This document shows, piece after piece, positions 52,276 through 63,686 of a stretch of 64,000 nt of DNA. Each line of letters begins with the position of its first letter. Positions within the stretch are counted from its first letter, which is position 1. The notes under the pieces are model-generated. The model saw nothing but the letters and a program-made list of their open reading frames with translations, ran no database searches and had not been told where the DNA came from. The stretch lies in assembly GCA_025769875.1 (NCBI GenBank), contig JAGFNK010000033.1:124001-188000 (forward strand), given 5' to 3'. The DNA is from Russula earlei (taxonomy: Eukaryota > Basidiomycota > Agaricomycetes > Russulales > Russulaceae). Made by a program: the position numbers and the translations under genes.

Positions 52276-53895
52276 CAGTGACCCAAAAAACCGTTCAAAT
52301 GTTTTGTACATTTTCATTGTATTGACAATATCTAGAGAACCACTGCAGCTAATAATATGTAACTAGGTTTGTTTTCAAGCTCTACATCATAGCTTTGTAA
52401 TGGTATACTTTATACAGCATAAGCATAATTATTTAGGAATATATAAGGTATGTTTGCTGGTGTACCCATTTGAACAGTTTCTTGGCCTTGGTAAGTGAAT
52501 TCATTATTTCTCAGATTAAGATTCATATTCTTTCCCCAGAGGGCTAAAATCGAACATGGAGGTCATGTGACCTATAATAAACTCAAACCATGTGCAAATA
52601 AACCAAAACAGCTGCTTCTTCTTCACCAACAACATCATGAAGTCTCTTCTTCCTCATGAAGTCAACTACATCATCTCCCTTCTCCAGGCCAACCATTCAG
52701 TTTGTAACATTGCCAAGGCAGCACACAGAAGCATTGGTTCAATCACCAACATTTGCCAGAAATACCTTCCTGACCTTCCAAAGTCCTCTGGAGGTCGTCC
52801 TTCCAAGCTCTCTAACCTTGACATCCGCTTTGCCACACGCCTTCTTAGCTCTGGAGAAGCAGATACTGCTCCTCAGGTTGCTAGAAGGTTGGAGGTCATC
52901 AAAGAGTCCACTATCTCCAATCAGACCATTTGAAACTACCTTAACAAGGCAGGCTTGAAGGCAGTTACAAAGAAGAAGAGGCCTTACCTTAAACCAAGTC
53001 ACTATAGGGCCAGAAAGGACTTTGCAGAAAAGTACCTATACTGGACTGTGGAGGACTGGAAGAGGGTAATTTGGTCAGATGAGACCAAAATCAATCGTAT
53101 GGGCTCAGATGGCAAGAAATGGGCTTGGAAAAAAAGAGGAGAGCACCTTTCTGAACGCCTTGTTCAGCCAACAGTCAAACATGGAGGAGGTTCCTTGATG
53201 TTGTGGGGCTGCATGTCTTGGGAAGGAGTTGGGCATGCAGCAAAGATTGATGGAAAGATGGATGCTGAACTTTATTGCAGCATTTTGGAGGATGAACTAC
53301 TTGCATCTATCAAGTATTTCAAGAAGAAATGCAAAGATACCCTCTTTCAACAGGACAATGCCTCTATCCACAAGAGCAGGCTTGCCACATCTTGGTTCCA
53401 AGACCACAGAATTCAGGTCATGGACTGGCCAGCTCAATCCCCAGACCTCAATCCTATTGAGCATCTTTGGGCTCATCTCAAAAAGAAGCTTGCAGCTTAT
53501 CCAACACCCCCTAAGGGAATCAATGAACTTTGGGAGCACACACAGCTGGAATGGGAGGCCATTGATCAAACTGTTGTGCAGAATTTGATAGAAAGTATGC
53601 CTAGGAGGGTGGAAGAGGTGTTCAAAGCAAATGGAGGATACACAAACTACTCATTTTTGGCATATACCCTATTTAGATACCAAGGCAAAAAAACTGTTCA
53701 AATGGATACACTGGAAGAAATACCTTATATCTTCTTACATAATTATGTTCATAGTATATATAGTATTTCATTACAAAGCTATGATGTAGAGCTTTAAAAC
53801 AAGCCCACTAACATGTTATCAGCTGCAGGGGTTCTCTAGATATGGTTAATACAATGAAAATGTACAAAACATTTGAATGGTTTTTTGGGTCACTG
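52276..53895 (+). mobile_element. Tc1-like DNA transposon, nearly intact
   Basis: 1620 bp flanked by TA (52274-52275 and 53896-53897), with terminal inverted repeats of about 130 bp starting CAGTGACCCAAAAAACC. Inside each end a second, inverted TTCAAATG word occurs (52467-52475 and 53696-53704), giving paired transposase-site candidates per end. It disrupts the RNase H region of copia-2. The encoded transposase has a single in-frame stop. Confidence 0.92.
52592..53797 (+). pseudogene. Tc1 transposase, DD34E, one TGA
   Basis: The likely start is MKSLLPHEVNYIISLLQANH at 52637. The N-terminal helix-turn-helix part has HSVCNIAKAAHRSIGSITNI and GGRPSKLS. A TGA at 52931-52933 interrupts QTI*NYLNKAGLKAV; CGA (Arg) would be expected, so one C-to-T change at a CpG explains it. 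The catalytic domain has WSDETKINRMG (first Asp), FQQDNASIHKS (second Asp) and DWPAQSPDLNPIEHLWAHLK (Glu); I count 34 residues between the last Asp and the Glu, the Tc1 signature. The stop at 53795-53797 lies within the right inverted repeat. About 385 codons. Confidence 0.92.
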
Positions 53896-53897
53896 TA

Positions 53898-56560
53898 TTG
53901 GCAAATGGCATGACACTTGATAGGGATATGTTTTGATCGTCTTCCAGTGACTGGATTGAGCACGAGATCAACTGTGCCTTTGTTATCACCATGTATTGGA
54001 ATCAGATCAGAGATTTGGTAGCCAATCTTGGAGAAGAAGCTCCGATACCATGCAGCTTGATTAGCTGTGTCAGCTAATGCCATACTGTATATTCGGCTTG
54101 AGTGGTACTTTGGGCAACAGTCTTCTGTTTGCACGATGACCAAGAGATTGCAGCGCTAGATAGTAGGAAGACATAGCCCAAGGTGGAACAAAAGTCATCT
54201 GCATTGTCTCCGAGGCTAGAGTTAGAGAACCCATGTAGTCCGCTATCGCGCATGCCATCATAATGCAGCTTAAGATCTAAAGTGCTGTTGAGATAAGATA
54301 GCACATATTTAGCAAGGTGTAGATGTTGCGATGAGGGATTAGATGAGTATTGGCAAGTCGAGAGACTGCAAATGATATGTCTGGTCTTGTCCCAATCTGC
54401 ACAAAGAGAAGGCTGCCAATAATACGTTGAAAGTGTTTTATTTTGTCAGGCGTTGCCTTTCCAGAGTGCTTGACCAAGTGGACATCTGCCCCGGAGGGCA
54501 GCGGAGTGTGGACCGGATTGGAATCCGCCATCCCAAAGCGATTGACGATCTCTGAGATGTATCTAGATTGATCAATGTCTAGCCACTTAGCCAAGTGATC
54601 ATGCATGACATGAATCCCAAGATAGGACTCGATCTCGCCTAGATCAGTCATCTCGTAGCACGTGGACAATGATCTCTTAATATCTGCAATCAGTGGAAGT
54701 GAATCACCTAAGATGGTGACATCATCGACATAGAGGAGAATGATTATGGTCCCCCCCGCATCTTGGCGATGATAAACTCCAGCATCTGAGTGTGTGCACG
54801 TGAAGCCGAGTCCAGTGAGCACTCCATGGAACTGCAAGTTCCATGCACGCGAGGCTTGTTTGAGGCCGTAGAGCACCTTCTTTAAGTGACAGACTTTGTC
54901 TTCCTGGTTCGGAGTGATAAAACCTTGAGGTTGCTCCATGTAGATCTCTTCCTCCAGTGTGCCATTGAGGAATGCCGACTTGACATCCATTTGGTGGATC
55001 TCCCAATTTTCCAGCACAGCCAACGCTAGTAGCAGTCTCAAAGACTCAAACCTGGCAACTGGTGAGAAGGTTTCATCATAATCAATTCCCTCTACTTGGG
55101 TGAACCCCTTTGCAACTAAACGCATGCGAAATCTGCCATCAGATTTGTGTGGAAACACCCATCTTGATCTGATGGCCTTTCAGCCCAGCGGTAGATCAAC
55201 GAGATCCCAGGTACCATTTTTAGCGAGCGCGTCGATCTCATATTGACACCTGGCTCTCCATTCATCGGCAGATTCCAATGACATGGCTTCCCGAAATGTA
55301 GCTGGAGTGATCGCTTCTGCCATCGCTAACAGTGCTGTATGTGATAGGTGCCCCCCTGCATCTGCATTAGTAGTAACAAATCTAGGATTAGGATGCGGAT
55401 TAGACTGAAGACGTCTAGGTGAGGGTGGACATGGTGGACCAAAGGACAGTCCCAGTAAGGCCGAGTGAGGCTGGTGCAGATGAACTTGGCACACAGGCTG
55501 CACATGGTGTGGCGGAGTGTGCGGAATGGGCTGAGTGGAAGGGGTATGATAAAGTGAATTTGGTGTATCAGGATTTAGTGGTGTTTCCGGAGGTGCAGGA
55601 CTAGGTGCATGTGCTTCCGGTTGATAAGGATAAGGGACAGTGAGTATCTCCAGTCCTAAAGGGACCAAGGATTGCGCCGGAGGAGGAGCGACACTAGCAT
55701 CTCCCCTGGCTGGTAGTATGTGCTCATCAAAGATGACATCGCACGATAAAAATAACTTTCAGGTAGATTGATTTCAGAGTCGATAACCCTTAGACCCAGA
55801 CTCATACCCAATGAAGATCATCTTGACTGATCTCGGATTGAGCTTCTTCCGTTTGTTGGCAGGCATGTGTACATATGCCTTACATCCAAAGACATGGAAA
55901 TAGGAGACATCCGGAATGTGACCGTCCATCCATAATGTATGAGGTGTGCGCCAATTAAGAACATGAGTAGGAGTCCAATTGTGAATGTGAACAGCTGCGT
56001 CAGTAGCAAGCTCCCAGAACCCAAGACTGAGACCAGCAGCGTGAATCATGGTGTGCATCTTATCTTCAAGGGTTCAGTTCCATCGTTCAGCAACTCCATT
56101 CTGTTGTGGCAAACCTGGTATTGTTAATCTGTGTTTGATCCCCCGTTGATCTAAGACTGATCTGAGTGCACCTGACAAGTACTCCCCTCCACGATCCGAG
56201 TGCAATGCTTTGATTTTATTGCAAGTCTGATTTTCCAACCATGTGAGATATTTCTTAAACGCATCGGCACACTGATCTTTAGATTTGAGGAAGTACACTA
56301 CTCCATAGTGAGAGTAGTCATCAATGAACATTGCCCAGTAGTTGGCGCCTCGGATAGACCAGACCTGCATTGGACCAGCTAAGTCAGTATGGATGATTTG
56401 TAGCCGATGATCCGATCACTTAGGGGAGGCTGAGAAAGGTAGTTGTGTCTGTTTGCCAAGTTCACACCCCTGGCAAGGGGAGTGATCACGATCCTTGGGG
56501 TTAAGCGAGATTCCATTAACAGAATTGCTGTGAGTGATTAACGCACGGTGGAACATATGT
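53898..56560 (-). pseudogene. pol: Copia-2 pol: integrase core, RT, RNase H
   Basis: From the right: integrase core ANYWAMFIDDYSHYGVVYFL near 56340, LHSDRGGEYLSGALRS and LPQQNGVAERWN near 56090, then FHVFGCKAYVHMPANKRK near 55870. A Pro/His-rich linker (55668-55400) leads to RT: DEWRARCQYEIDALAKNGTW near 55240, FTQVEGIDYDETFSPVARFE near 55080, QMDVKSAFLNGTLEEEIYME, and the catalytic LLYVDDVTILGDS near 54730. RNase H: QKTVAQSTTQAEYTVW near 54090 and a GDNKGTVDLVLNPV segment near 53990. Several shifts and stops separate the blocks. Confidence 0.9.
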
Positions 56561-57443
56561 TGTCACACCATTTTCCTTTTACGTCTACTTCTTACCTTTT
56601 GCTATGGACTGCTTGCTTTCGTACATCCCTTTACTTACTAGTCTCGTGATCTCTTATGTCTTGTGATCCCTTCTGTGTTATCATGTGATCCATACACATC
56701 CAGGTAACACTGGATTGCTGTTACTTTCCCTTTGTTTGGTTCTCTTTCCATTTATATTCACTTCTTAGTTTCGACTGTGCAATGCTGTGCATTTACTGTG
56801 CAGCACAGTTACTTGGTTCTGACTCATTCGTGGCCTCATTCCTATGACTCCTACATATTATGACTCCTACTATACTAGTAGCACAGTCAAAGCACAGCTA
56901 TTGCTGTGCTTCTCCTGTATATATAAGCTCAGTGCTTTGTGACCAAAGCCCTAAGCTTGGTCTCTTGTAGAATCCAACCTACTCTTGTCCAAACATATTT
57001 GCCTGCAACCCACTTCACTCCTAATCCTCAAACCACATCCACCTCTCCATTTCATCAACTCTCAACACACCATCCACCATCTACTCTTCGCCTTTCCCTT
57101 CCTTCCCTAAGAGTCTCTCTTCACTCCCCTGAGAAGAGCTCTCCTCCTTTAAGACCTACCTTCCTCTACTCTCTCTGCATTGTTCAAGGTCTCTGACAGA
57201 CTTGAACGCATATAGCTAGTGGAACCAGCCCTAGTCTATCCCATTATAAACTTACCCTAGCTTCTCAACGGACCGAGTCATACTAGGAAGGGTCTATTGG
57301 CCATAACCTGTTTAGCATAAAACACTTCGACCACTGCAGGGATCCTTACTCTTTATACATGGGAACCAGCCCATTTCTTGAACACCTCTCTATCATCAAC
57401 TTGCCTTTACGCTTGTGAACTGACACGGCTAGTTACCGTGACA
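56561..57443 (+). mobile_element. Solo LTR of family Z in copia-2
   Basis: 883 bp, TGTCACACCATTTTCC...GTTACCGTGACA, flanked by TATGT (56556-56560 and 57444-57448). TATATATAAG near 56918. Confidence 0.93.
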
Positions 57444-58700
57444 TATGTCCCATGTGCTGATGCCAGATGTGGAGTGGTAATACACCTGATTGCATGTGGA
57501 GAGCTGGAGATGAGAAATCAATGTAGAATAGATTGTGCTCCAGGTATCCTTGTGCAATCTTCCGATCTTTGATGTAGATTTGACACTCCTTTTGAGTAAA
57601 TGTGATGTGTCCCCCCTTCCGGAGCAGCGCGCTGACTGAGAAGCAACGTGCGTCGGCCTCCAGAACATGCATAACATCTGTGAGGGTCAATTGAATATCT
57701 CCATTTCCTCCAGGTGGTAGGACAGACACTGATCTGGTCCTGATCTGCTTGATGATTGTGTGACCTCCAATATTGACTGACCTGGAGGCCAGAGTGTAGG
57801 TGACGAAGTTGGTCCAGAGCAGACTAATATGATGGGTTGCTCCGGAGTCAATCATCCAGCAGGATCTAGCCGCCGCATAAAGGGAAATTTGAATCTCATT
57901 TTCATCATCCGAGACCTCCATAATAGTAGCGCTAGTCTCTACTATGTGCATGTTGACCTTTCTGTTAGTTCCTGCACTGGTCTCCGACTCTTTCTTCACC
58001 TTCTCCTCCTCATCCTTTTTCTTCTTTCTGCACTCCAGAGACTTGTGTCCAAGTTTCTGACAATAATAGCATTTTATTTTGGGCTTGTCTTTGTCCTTTT
58101 TGACTGGAGCGACTTTGTTAAGAGACCCGGAGGAACCGGCCTGGTGACGTTCCTCATTGAGGATCCAATTTTGGATCATCTGGGGATTAAGATCAGCGGG
58201 ATCGCCACTGGCTAAGATAGTTTGAGCTAGACCTGAGTAAGCTTCGGGTAAAGCTTGGTGAATGATAAGACTGTAGAGGCCATCGGGAATGATGTATTTG
58301 TTGTTTTGGAGATTGATTCACGCATCATTTAGTTTCTGTAGCTGCAGGATCATCGGACTTGTGTCATCCAAGGATGTAGCAGAGAGTGCAGTCCATGTGT
58401 TGAACGTGGACATAGATCCGACGCTGCTGCTGATGCATTTGAGTTCGTCCCACTTGAGTTTGCAAGTATTGAATTTGGCATCACTTATCCAGACTAGTAT
58501 GTCCAGCTGAATATAAAGAAAAGATCAAAGATGCCTTCTAGTGCCAATTCTTCAGTGTCCCAGTTGGCATCGCCAGAAGGTTTGGTATCAGTTAAGTGAC
58601 AATTGAAGCCATTCATTTTGGTGATAGCTTCAAAGCACTTTGACCAAAGTGGCCAATTAGCTGCACCCAAGATCTCCATCAAGATCCTGGCGGGTTGCAT
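57444..58700 (-). pseudogene. gag: Copia-2 gag and protease
   Basis: Gag begins MQPARILMEILGAANWPLWS at 58700 and, after a break near 58494, continues TFNTWTALSATSLDDTSPMI and LYSLIIHQALPEAYSGLAQT. A CCHC zinc knuckle CYYCQKLGHKSLEC is near 58050, followed by a Lys/Glu-rich segment. The aspartic protease is CWMIDSGATHHISLLW near 57850. The integrase finger begins HIWHQHMGHMS near 57450 where LTR Z cuts in. Confidence 0.88.
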
Positions 58701-58948
58701 AAAGATGGGGGGAGTGTCATTTGGAAATGTTAGGTAATAGCCAATCCGGACCAGTGGAGCAATTATAGCCAGATCAATTAGAGATCAAATCAGTATCTTT
58801 GACATGTGATGTAACTGCACATGCGTCAATCCTTTGGCTCCAGGGACCAAGGGAGTAAGATGTCATCTGATAACAGAGGTTTGTGGGGAAGGGAGGTATT
58901 ATAGGAATAAACATGTGTGGTGATCTCTGTGGACTTTAGATACGGGCA
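58701..58948 (-). other. Copia-2 5' untranslated leader
   Basis: Between the primer-binding site and gag on the minus strand; no ORF. Confidence 0.5.
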
Positions 58949-58960
58949 GGGCCCATAACC
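58949..58960 (-). other. Copia-2 primer-binding site
   Basis: GGGCCCATAACC on the plus strand, i.e. GGTTATGGGCCC immediately downstream of the 5' LTR on the minus strand. Identical to the copia-1 site despite unrelated LTRs. Confidence 0.65.
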
Positions 58961-59439
58961 TGTTGAAAATGTGCAGTTTGTGTGATTAGATAGCAGCAGA
59001 TGATAAGATCGCAGGCAGATCTATCAGACAATAGTTCAGTTTAGTTGATACAAAACTGATATAAATAATGTACCTATCAGACAATAGCTACAATGTGCTA
59101 TCAGTACAGAGCAATAAGATATCATAGACTAAGTACTCACTTCAGTTTAGTTGATACAAAACTGAAGTGATCTACATGCTTTGTGGCTTTCTTAAGTACC
59201 TGAGACCGCCACTAAGTGCAGTGCAGCTAACTACCATTATGGATCACTAAGTATGTCCAAGGATCAGTGGTAACTAGCTACCAATTGTCCAAAATCATCT
59301 AATCAATGTCTCTAACGTGTGCTGCAGCGTATGAGCTGAAGCTGGTAATGCCCGGTCCGGGTGATCCGATGCGTCAATGCATCAGAGTTGTGATTGCATC
59401 ACAACGCACCTGGGGCTCAGGCCAGTGCTGATCTCAACA
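58961..59439 (-). repeat. Copia-2 5' LTR
   Basis: 479 bp, closely similar to 51638-52116; most differences by eye are C/T or G/A changes. Confidence 0.93.
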
Positions 59440-59882
59440 TTTGGGATTGGCAAACTAAGTCGAGCTTAGGGCTCAACTGCTACAGACTGGGGGCTTTATA
59501 TAGCCCTACAGGGATAAGGTTTGTGCTACTGTAGTACTGGTTGGTGCTATAGAAGCAAAATGTGGCTCATAGAAGCGAGGTTGCTTCTATGTAAACGATC
59601 TCAGTGCTGGAAGCATTAAGTGCTTCCCTAGTAGCAATCTCGGTGTCATAAGTACTTTCCTAATCAAGGAAGCAATGTACGTGGCAGTACAGGAACATCT
59701 GGAACAGAAGCAATGCTATTCATTGCTTCATTAGTACATCTTCAGAATGATACGATCAACGCGTTCCGAACGTGATATCAACAGACATAAACGGTCAAGA
59801 TCTGACACACGCATGATGCAAACAGTGCAGTCCATAGTTCAGGTGTTCCAGCATCTTCTGGACCCCAAACCACTTGGTAACA

Positions 59883-61455
59883 GGGAGCATGGTGTGGGGC
59901 AAATTTGACTGCAACTAGCCAGTGGTCAGTTGGTACTTGGGAGGGGGGTGATTTTCCAATTGTAGGTGAGGTTAGATTTTGTTTGGTTGATATAGATGTG
60001 GTCTAGGCAGGATTGGGAGAATTGTTCCCCTGTGTTGGTGTGGTAGGTGAAGGAGTGTTCAGTGGGGAATGATTTCTGCCCTGAGTCTTCAATGTCCCAT
60101 GTGTGTCTAATGTTTCTTAGGGCCTCAATTGCTGATGGATCATTGATGCAGGTTGGGGCTCTGTCTATTGGGTCTTTGGTGACATTGAAGTCCCCAAGGA
60201 CAAAGTCTGGGCATCTTAGTCTTTTGGTGCATCTGGCAAGTTTTACTTTGGTCCAGAAGGTTGAGTGCCTGGACTTGTCAGTTGGTGTGTATATGTTCAA
60301 CAGGGAGGTTTTCTCTGTCTCTAACCACTCAATCTCAAGGTGTAAGGCTCTGCCTGGAACAAGTTCTTTGGTTTGATTTTCTCCAGGGTAATGAGTGAGT
60401 TGTTAATCACGAAAGCTATGCCTGCAGTGCTGCATGGGTTGTTTGGGGCAGGGGAGAATAGAATTTTCATTTTCTTGCTGAAGCAAGCTCAGATGTGTTC
60501 TACTGTAGTTTCATCTAGGTGTGTTTCCTGTAGCGCTAGGATTGCGATTTTATGTTTATTAAGAGTGTGGTTTATCAGTGCCCATTTTTGCAGGCCAGAC
60601 AAGTTGGCAGCTGGGGCTGACAGCCCATTCATATTTAGGGTCACAATGTTTATGTTGGCTCTCATGTTACAGTCTATTTTTGTATGGGGGGTGTCTAGGG
60701 GTATTGTAGGTGTTTGGTGGCATTGGGATATGCCTCCATATAGGTCCGTGTTACAGTGTCGTGGCCATTGGAGCATTAGCTCAGGGTTCAGTGGGGTCAA
60801 GTCCCTATGACTTGGTTAAAGGGTTCAGTGGGGCCAGCTTCAAAGAGACCAGATCAAGGGTTTAGCATCTCAAGGCTGAGTCAGACAATGACTCAGTCTG
60901 CAGACAGAGTTGATCTTCTGGTTTCACAGAAGAGGAGGATGGTGAGAGAGAGGCAGAGGAGGAAGGGGAACACAAGGGTTCCTTGAGGTGTGCTTAGGTC
61001 AAGCAGAGTGTAAGCCAGCACAAGCAAGTTGTGATTCAGAAAGTATACAGGGCAAGAGATGTGACAGGAAATGGGACGAAGCTAAGCTTGGGGCATTCCC
61101 CAGCTTTTACCGGTGCTTGATACTGTATGTAGCAAGGCTGTACAGTACTATGTGCAGAACAATAGATAAAAGATTGACCAATAGAAAAAAAGGAGATTGA
61201 TGACAAGTGAAACACCAGTAGGTAAAGTGACAACTGTCAGTCAATATCAAGGGATGAAACGGTAACCAGGGGGATGAGGGTGACAGAAGAGAACAATAAC
61301 AGAGAAGGTTAGAGATGAACCAAAAGAGGGGGTAGATCATGACAGTCCGGCTCTGTGGATCCTTCTCTTATTCTTAGGTTATGTATGGGGGGTGATGGCA
61401 TTGGGCTATTTAGCCAGCATGGGGAGGGAAGGGGGGAGGACATGGGGGGTGTCAG
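59883..61455 (-). pseudogene. Truncated Tad-like LINE: endonuclease region only
   Basis: From the right, past the LTR-Y insertion: PPMSSPLPSPCWLNSPMPSP (61420-61360) continues as YGGISQCHQTPTIPLD, then MRANINIVTLNMNGLSAPAA near 60665 and HKIAILALQETHLDE near 60540. A break follows, then LLNIYTPTDKSRHSTFWTKV near 60300, VLGDFNVTKDPIDRAP near 60190 and QSCLDHIYINQTK near 59990; a frame change precedes PTDHWLVAVKFAPHHAP. LQETH, GDFN and the DH motif mark an apurinic/apyrimidinic-type endonuclease of non-LTR retrotransposons. The reverse transcriptase is missing because the sequence is cut by the LTR ending at 59882. LTR Y (60749-61344) is inserted with duplication GTCCG. Confidence 0.85.
60749..61344 (+). 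mobile_element. Solo LTR of family Y in the LINE
   Basis: 596 bp, TGTTACAGTGTCGTGG...GATCATGACA, flanked by GTCCG (60744-60748 and 61345-61349). Same family as 61893-62502. Confidence 0.92.
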
Positions 61456-62606
61456 TAAGTAAGAGCTTTTAGTGTCCACATGTCCACTGCTTAGTACATG
61501 TGCAAGGCACCTGATTCTTTTACTATTAGTTAGTTTAGGGCCAGTCATCTGAGGACTTGTGATTTTGTCCTGTGGATTAGAGTTGTCCATAAGGCTGCCT
61601 ATACAGTTCTATTAGGGTCCTTAGAGTTGACCCTAGCACTTCTATTAAGGTCCTTAGTATTGCCTTGTAGTTTGTTCTAAGGTTATTAGAGTTAGTCTAA
61701 TAATGCATTATAGGGCCTATAGTATCTTTGTTAGTGTCTATTGTAGAGCACTTTGGATCATCCTAAAGGGTCTATAATACTGTCTTATATTACTAGAAGG
61801 GTTGCTACTAATTAGGGTTTGTTGTATGTTGATTGTGCCTAGAATCAATCACATGACAATGCATGCACGATATTGTGGACACCTCTACTCACTGTTACGG
61901 CGTCGCGGCCGTAAGAGCGTTAGCTCAAGATTCAGTGGGGCCAAGTCCCTGTGACTTGGTTCAAGGGTTCAGTGGGGCCAGCTCAAAGAGACCGGATCAA
62001 GGGTTTAGCGTCTCAAGGCTGAGTCAAACAATGACTCAGTCTGCAGACAGAGTCAATCTTCTGGTTTCACAGAAGAGGAGGATGATGAGAGAGAGGCAGA
62101 GGAGGAAAAGGAACACAAGAGTTCCTTGAGGTGTGCTTAGGTCAAGCAGAGTGTAGGCCAGCACAAGTGAGTTGTGATTTTGAGAGAGTATACAGGGCAA
62201 GGGATGCGACAAGTAATGGGACAAAGCTAAGCTTGGGGCATTCCCCAGCTTTTACAGGCACTTAAATACTGTATCTAGCAAGGCTGTACAGTACCATATG
62301 TAGAACAATAGATAAAGGTGAACCAATAGCAAAAGGAACTCAAACAATAGGTGAAACACAATAGGTGAAACACAATAGGTGAAACACAATAAAAGATCAT
62401 CAGCATCAAGGGATGAAATGGTAACCAAGGGGACAAGGGTGACAAAGGAGAACAATAATGAGAGGGATTATGGACAAACCAACAAGGGGGTAAATTACAA
62501 CACTCACCCCTTTTGCTTGTGTGAACAGGGTGGCATCATAGAGGTTGGGTTTCCTCTAATAGGGAAGGGTCCTTCCAGGGCCCTCTCTGGGAAATGGTTC
62601 ATGACA
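61456..62606 (+). repeat. LTR family X, 5'-truncated, split by LTR Y
   Basis: Matches 31825-32788 from the GAGTAAGAGCCTTACTGTCC-like part to the end GGTTCATGACA. It is interrupted by LTR Y at 61893-62502. The left edge joins the LINE without a visible duplication. Confidence 0.85.
61893..62502 (+). mobile_element. Solo LTR of family Y inside LTR X
   Basis: 610 bp, TGTTACGGCGTCGCGG...AATTACAACA, flanked by CTCAC (61888-61892 and 62503-62507). It keeps more CG sites than its sister at 60749-61344 and contains a tandem AGGTGAAACACAAT run near 62350-62395. Confidence 0.93.
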
Positions 62607-63299
62607 CATGGGTGGTTTGGATTCATGTTTCTGTTATGGGTGTTAGCATGATCTGTCAGGAGTGTGTGTTTGTGCATCCAGATTCAATGTTGCTTTTGTG
62701 TGCTGGAAATCCATTCTTGAAAGGTAGTAGGATCTTCCTGGCCAATGATGGCTTCCACCAGGGGTTTGGGGAGGCCACACATGAATAGTCACATGACCAC
62801 CAGATCATTCATATAGAGCAAGCCTCAACACATGAGCAGTTCAAAATTGGTAATATATTTGTCAAGATTGTTATCCTTCATTTTGAGCTCACACAATTGA
62901 TCTTGGGCACGCTTGCATTCCACATAGTCTGTAAACATGTGTTTGAATTTCTGCTCCATTGCTTGCCAAGCAGTAAGTCCAAACGGAATTTCTGTAGGGT
63001 CGGTGACAACTTCCTCAAGCCAAACATTCATTTTTTTTAACCCACCTGTTGACCCATGGTCCTTCCATAAGTGACAGGAAGTAAGCACACTTTTTAATAG
63101 GATTCTGGGCAATCTTGCTGACATAGTTCATCCTCATAAATCATCGGAAGGCAGCAAGGAAGGCAGCAAGGAAGGCATGAGTGTGAGCACCATTGCTGTT
63201 GAATGCCTTTGGTGGAATGCCCTCAAGTTTCCCATTGTCGGAAGGGTGTTTGGTGGGGTCAGCGTACATGTCATTGTCATCAGGATCAGGGCTTGGAAG
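62607..63299 (-). pseudogene. gag: Gypsy-type gag remnant
   Basis: Minus-strand blocks match fungal Ty3/gypsy Gag: GKLEGIPPKAFNSNGAHTHA near 63210, MNYVSKIAQNP and KKCAYFLSLMEGPWV near 63090 in a shifted frame, VWLEEVVTDPTEIPFGLTAW near 62990, LCELKMKDNNLDKYITNFEL near 62860, and MCGLPKPLVEAIIGQEDPTT near 62760. Frameshifts and a TGA interrupt it. A short AAGGCAGCAAGG tandem (near 63150-63178) encodes a repeated LAAF. The copia-1 solo LTR sits at its 5' side. It is a different family from gypsy-1 and gypsy-2. Confidence 0.75.
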
Positions 63300-63686
63300 T
63301 GTTGCGCAGCATAGAGCACAGCTAACAGGCCAAGCAACCCACCTTAGAGGTTGTGCTAAATGCTCAAGTGATATTGGGGTGTAGAGCAATGATATATACT
63401 CATCTACATGTATGGTATTTATACCTCTATGACCCAGGGCTGTTCCTAAGTCCAAAGGAGGTGACTACAGGTGTCCACTATATCATGCACTCAGTGACAC
63501 GTGATGTGGAAACATTCTAGATGCAGCATAAGGCTACATCTTGTGATAGATAGTGTAGTATGCATAACCCTATTGCCATATGCACATATTCTAAAGTTCT
63601 GTCTAACACATAACATCTCTGAGTGGATCTTGAACCTTGTATGAAGGTCTTTGCCTTCTTTGATCCGTTCAGGTTCCAGTTCAACA
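63300..63686 (-). mobile_element. Solo LTR of copia-1 family
   Basis: 387 bp, reverse complement of the copia-1 LTR (plus-strand ends TGTTGCGCAGCATAG and CCAGTTCAACA), flanked by GGAAG (63295-63299 and 63687-63691). Several CG sites are TG/CA here compared with the 4294 element. Confidence 0.93.

Larger units (their letters stand above)
51638..59439 (-). mobile_element. Copia-2: decayed Ty1/copia element, full span
   Basis: 479-bp LTRs at 51638-52116 and 58961-59439, TSD TTTGG (51633-51637 and 59440-59444). Minus-strand order gag, PR, IN, RT, RH. It carries a Tc1 transposon (52276-53895) and a family-Z solo LTR (56561-57443). Stops and frameshifts occur throughout. Confidence 0.93.
51455..59882 (-). 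repeat. Gypsy-2-family LTR, split by copia-2
   Basis: Pieces 51455-51637 and 59440-59882 join at the TTTGG duplication into one LTR like 37378-37977 (starts TGTTAAGGCTCC, ends CTTGGTAACA). Its flanks differ: CTCTA (gypsy-1B) on the left and GGGAG (LINE) on the right, so there is no target duplication. Confidence 0.88.
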
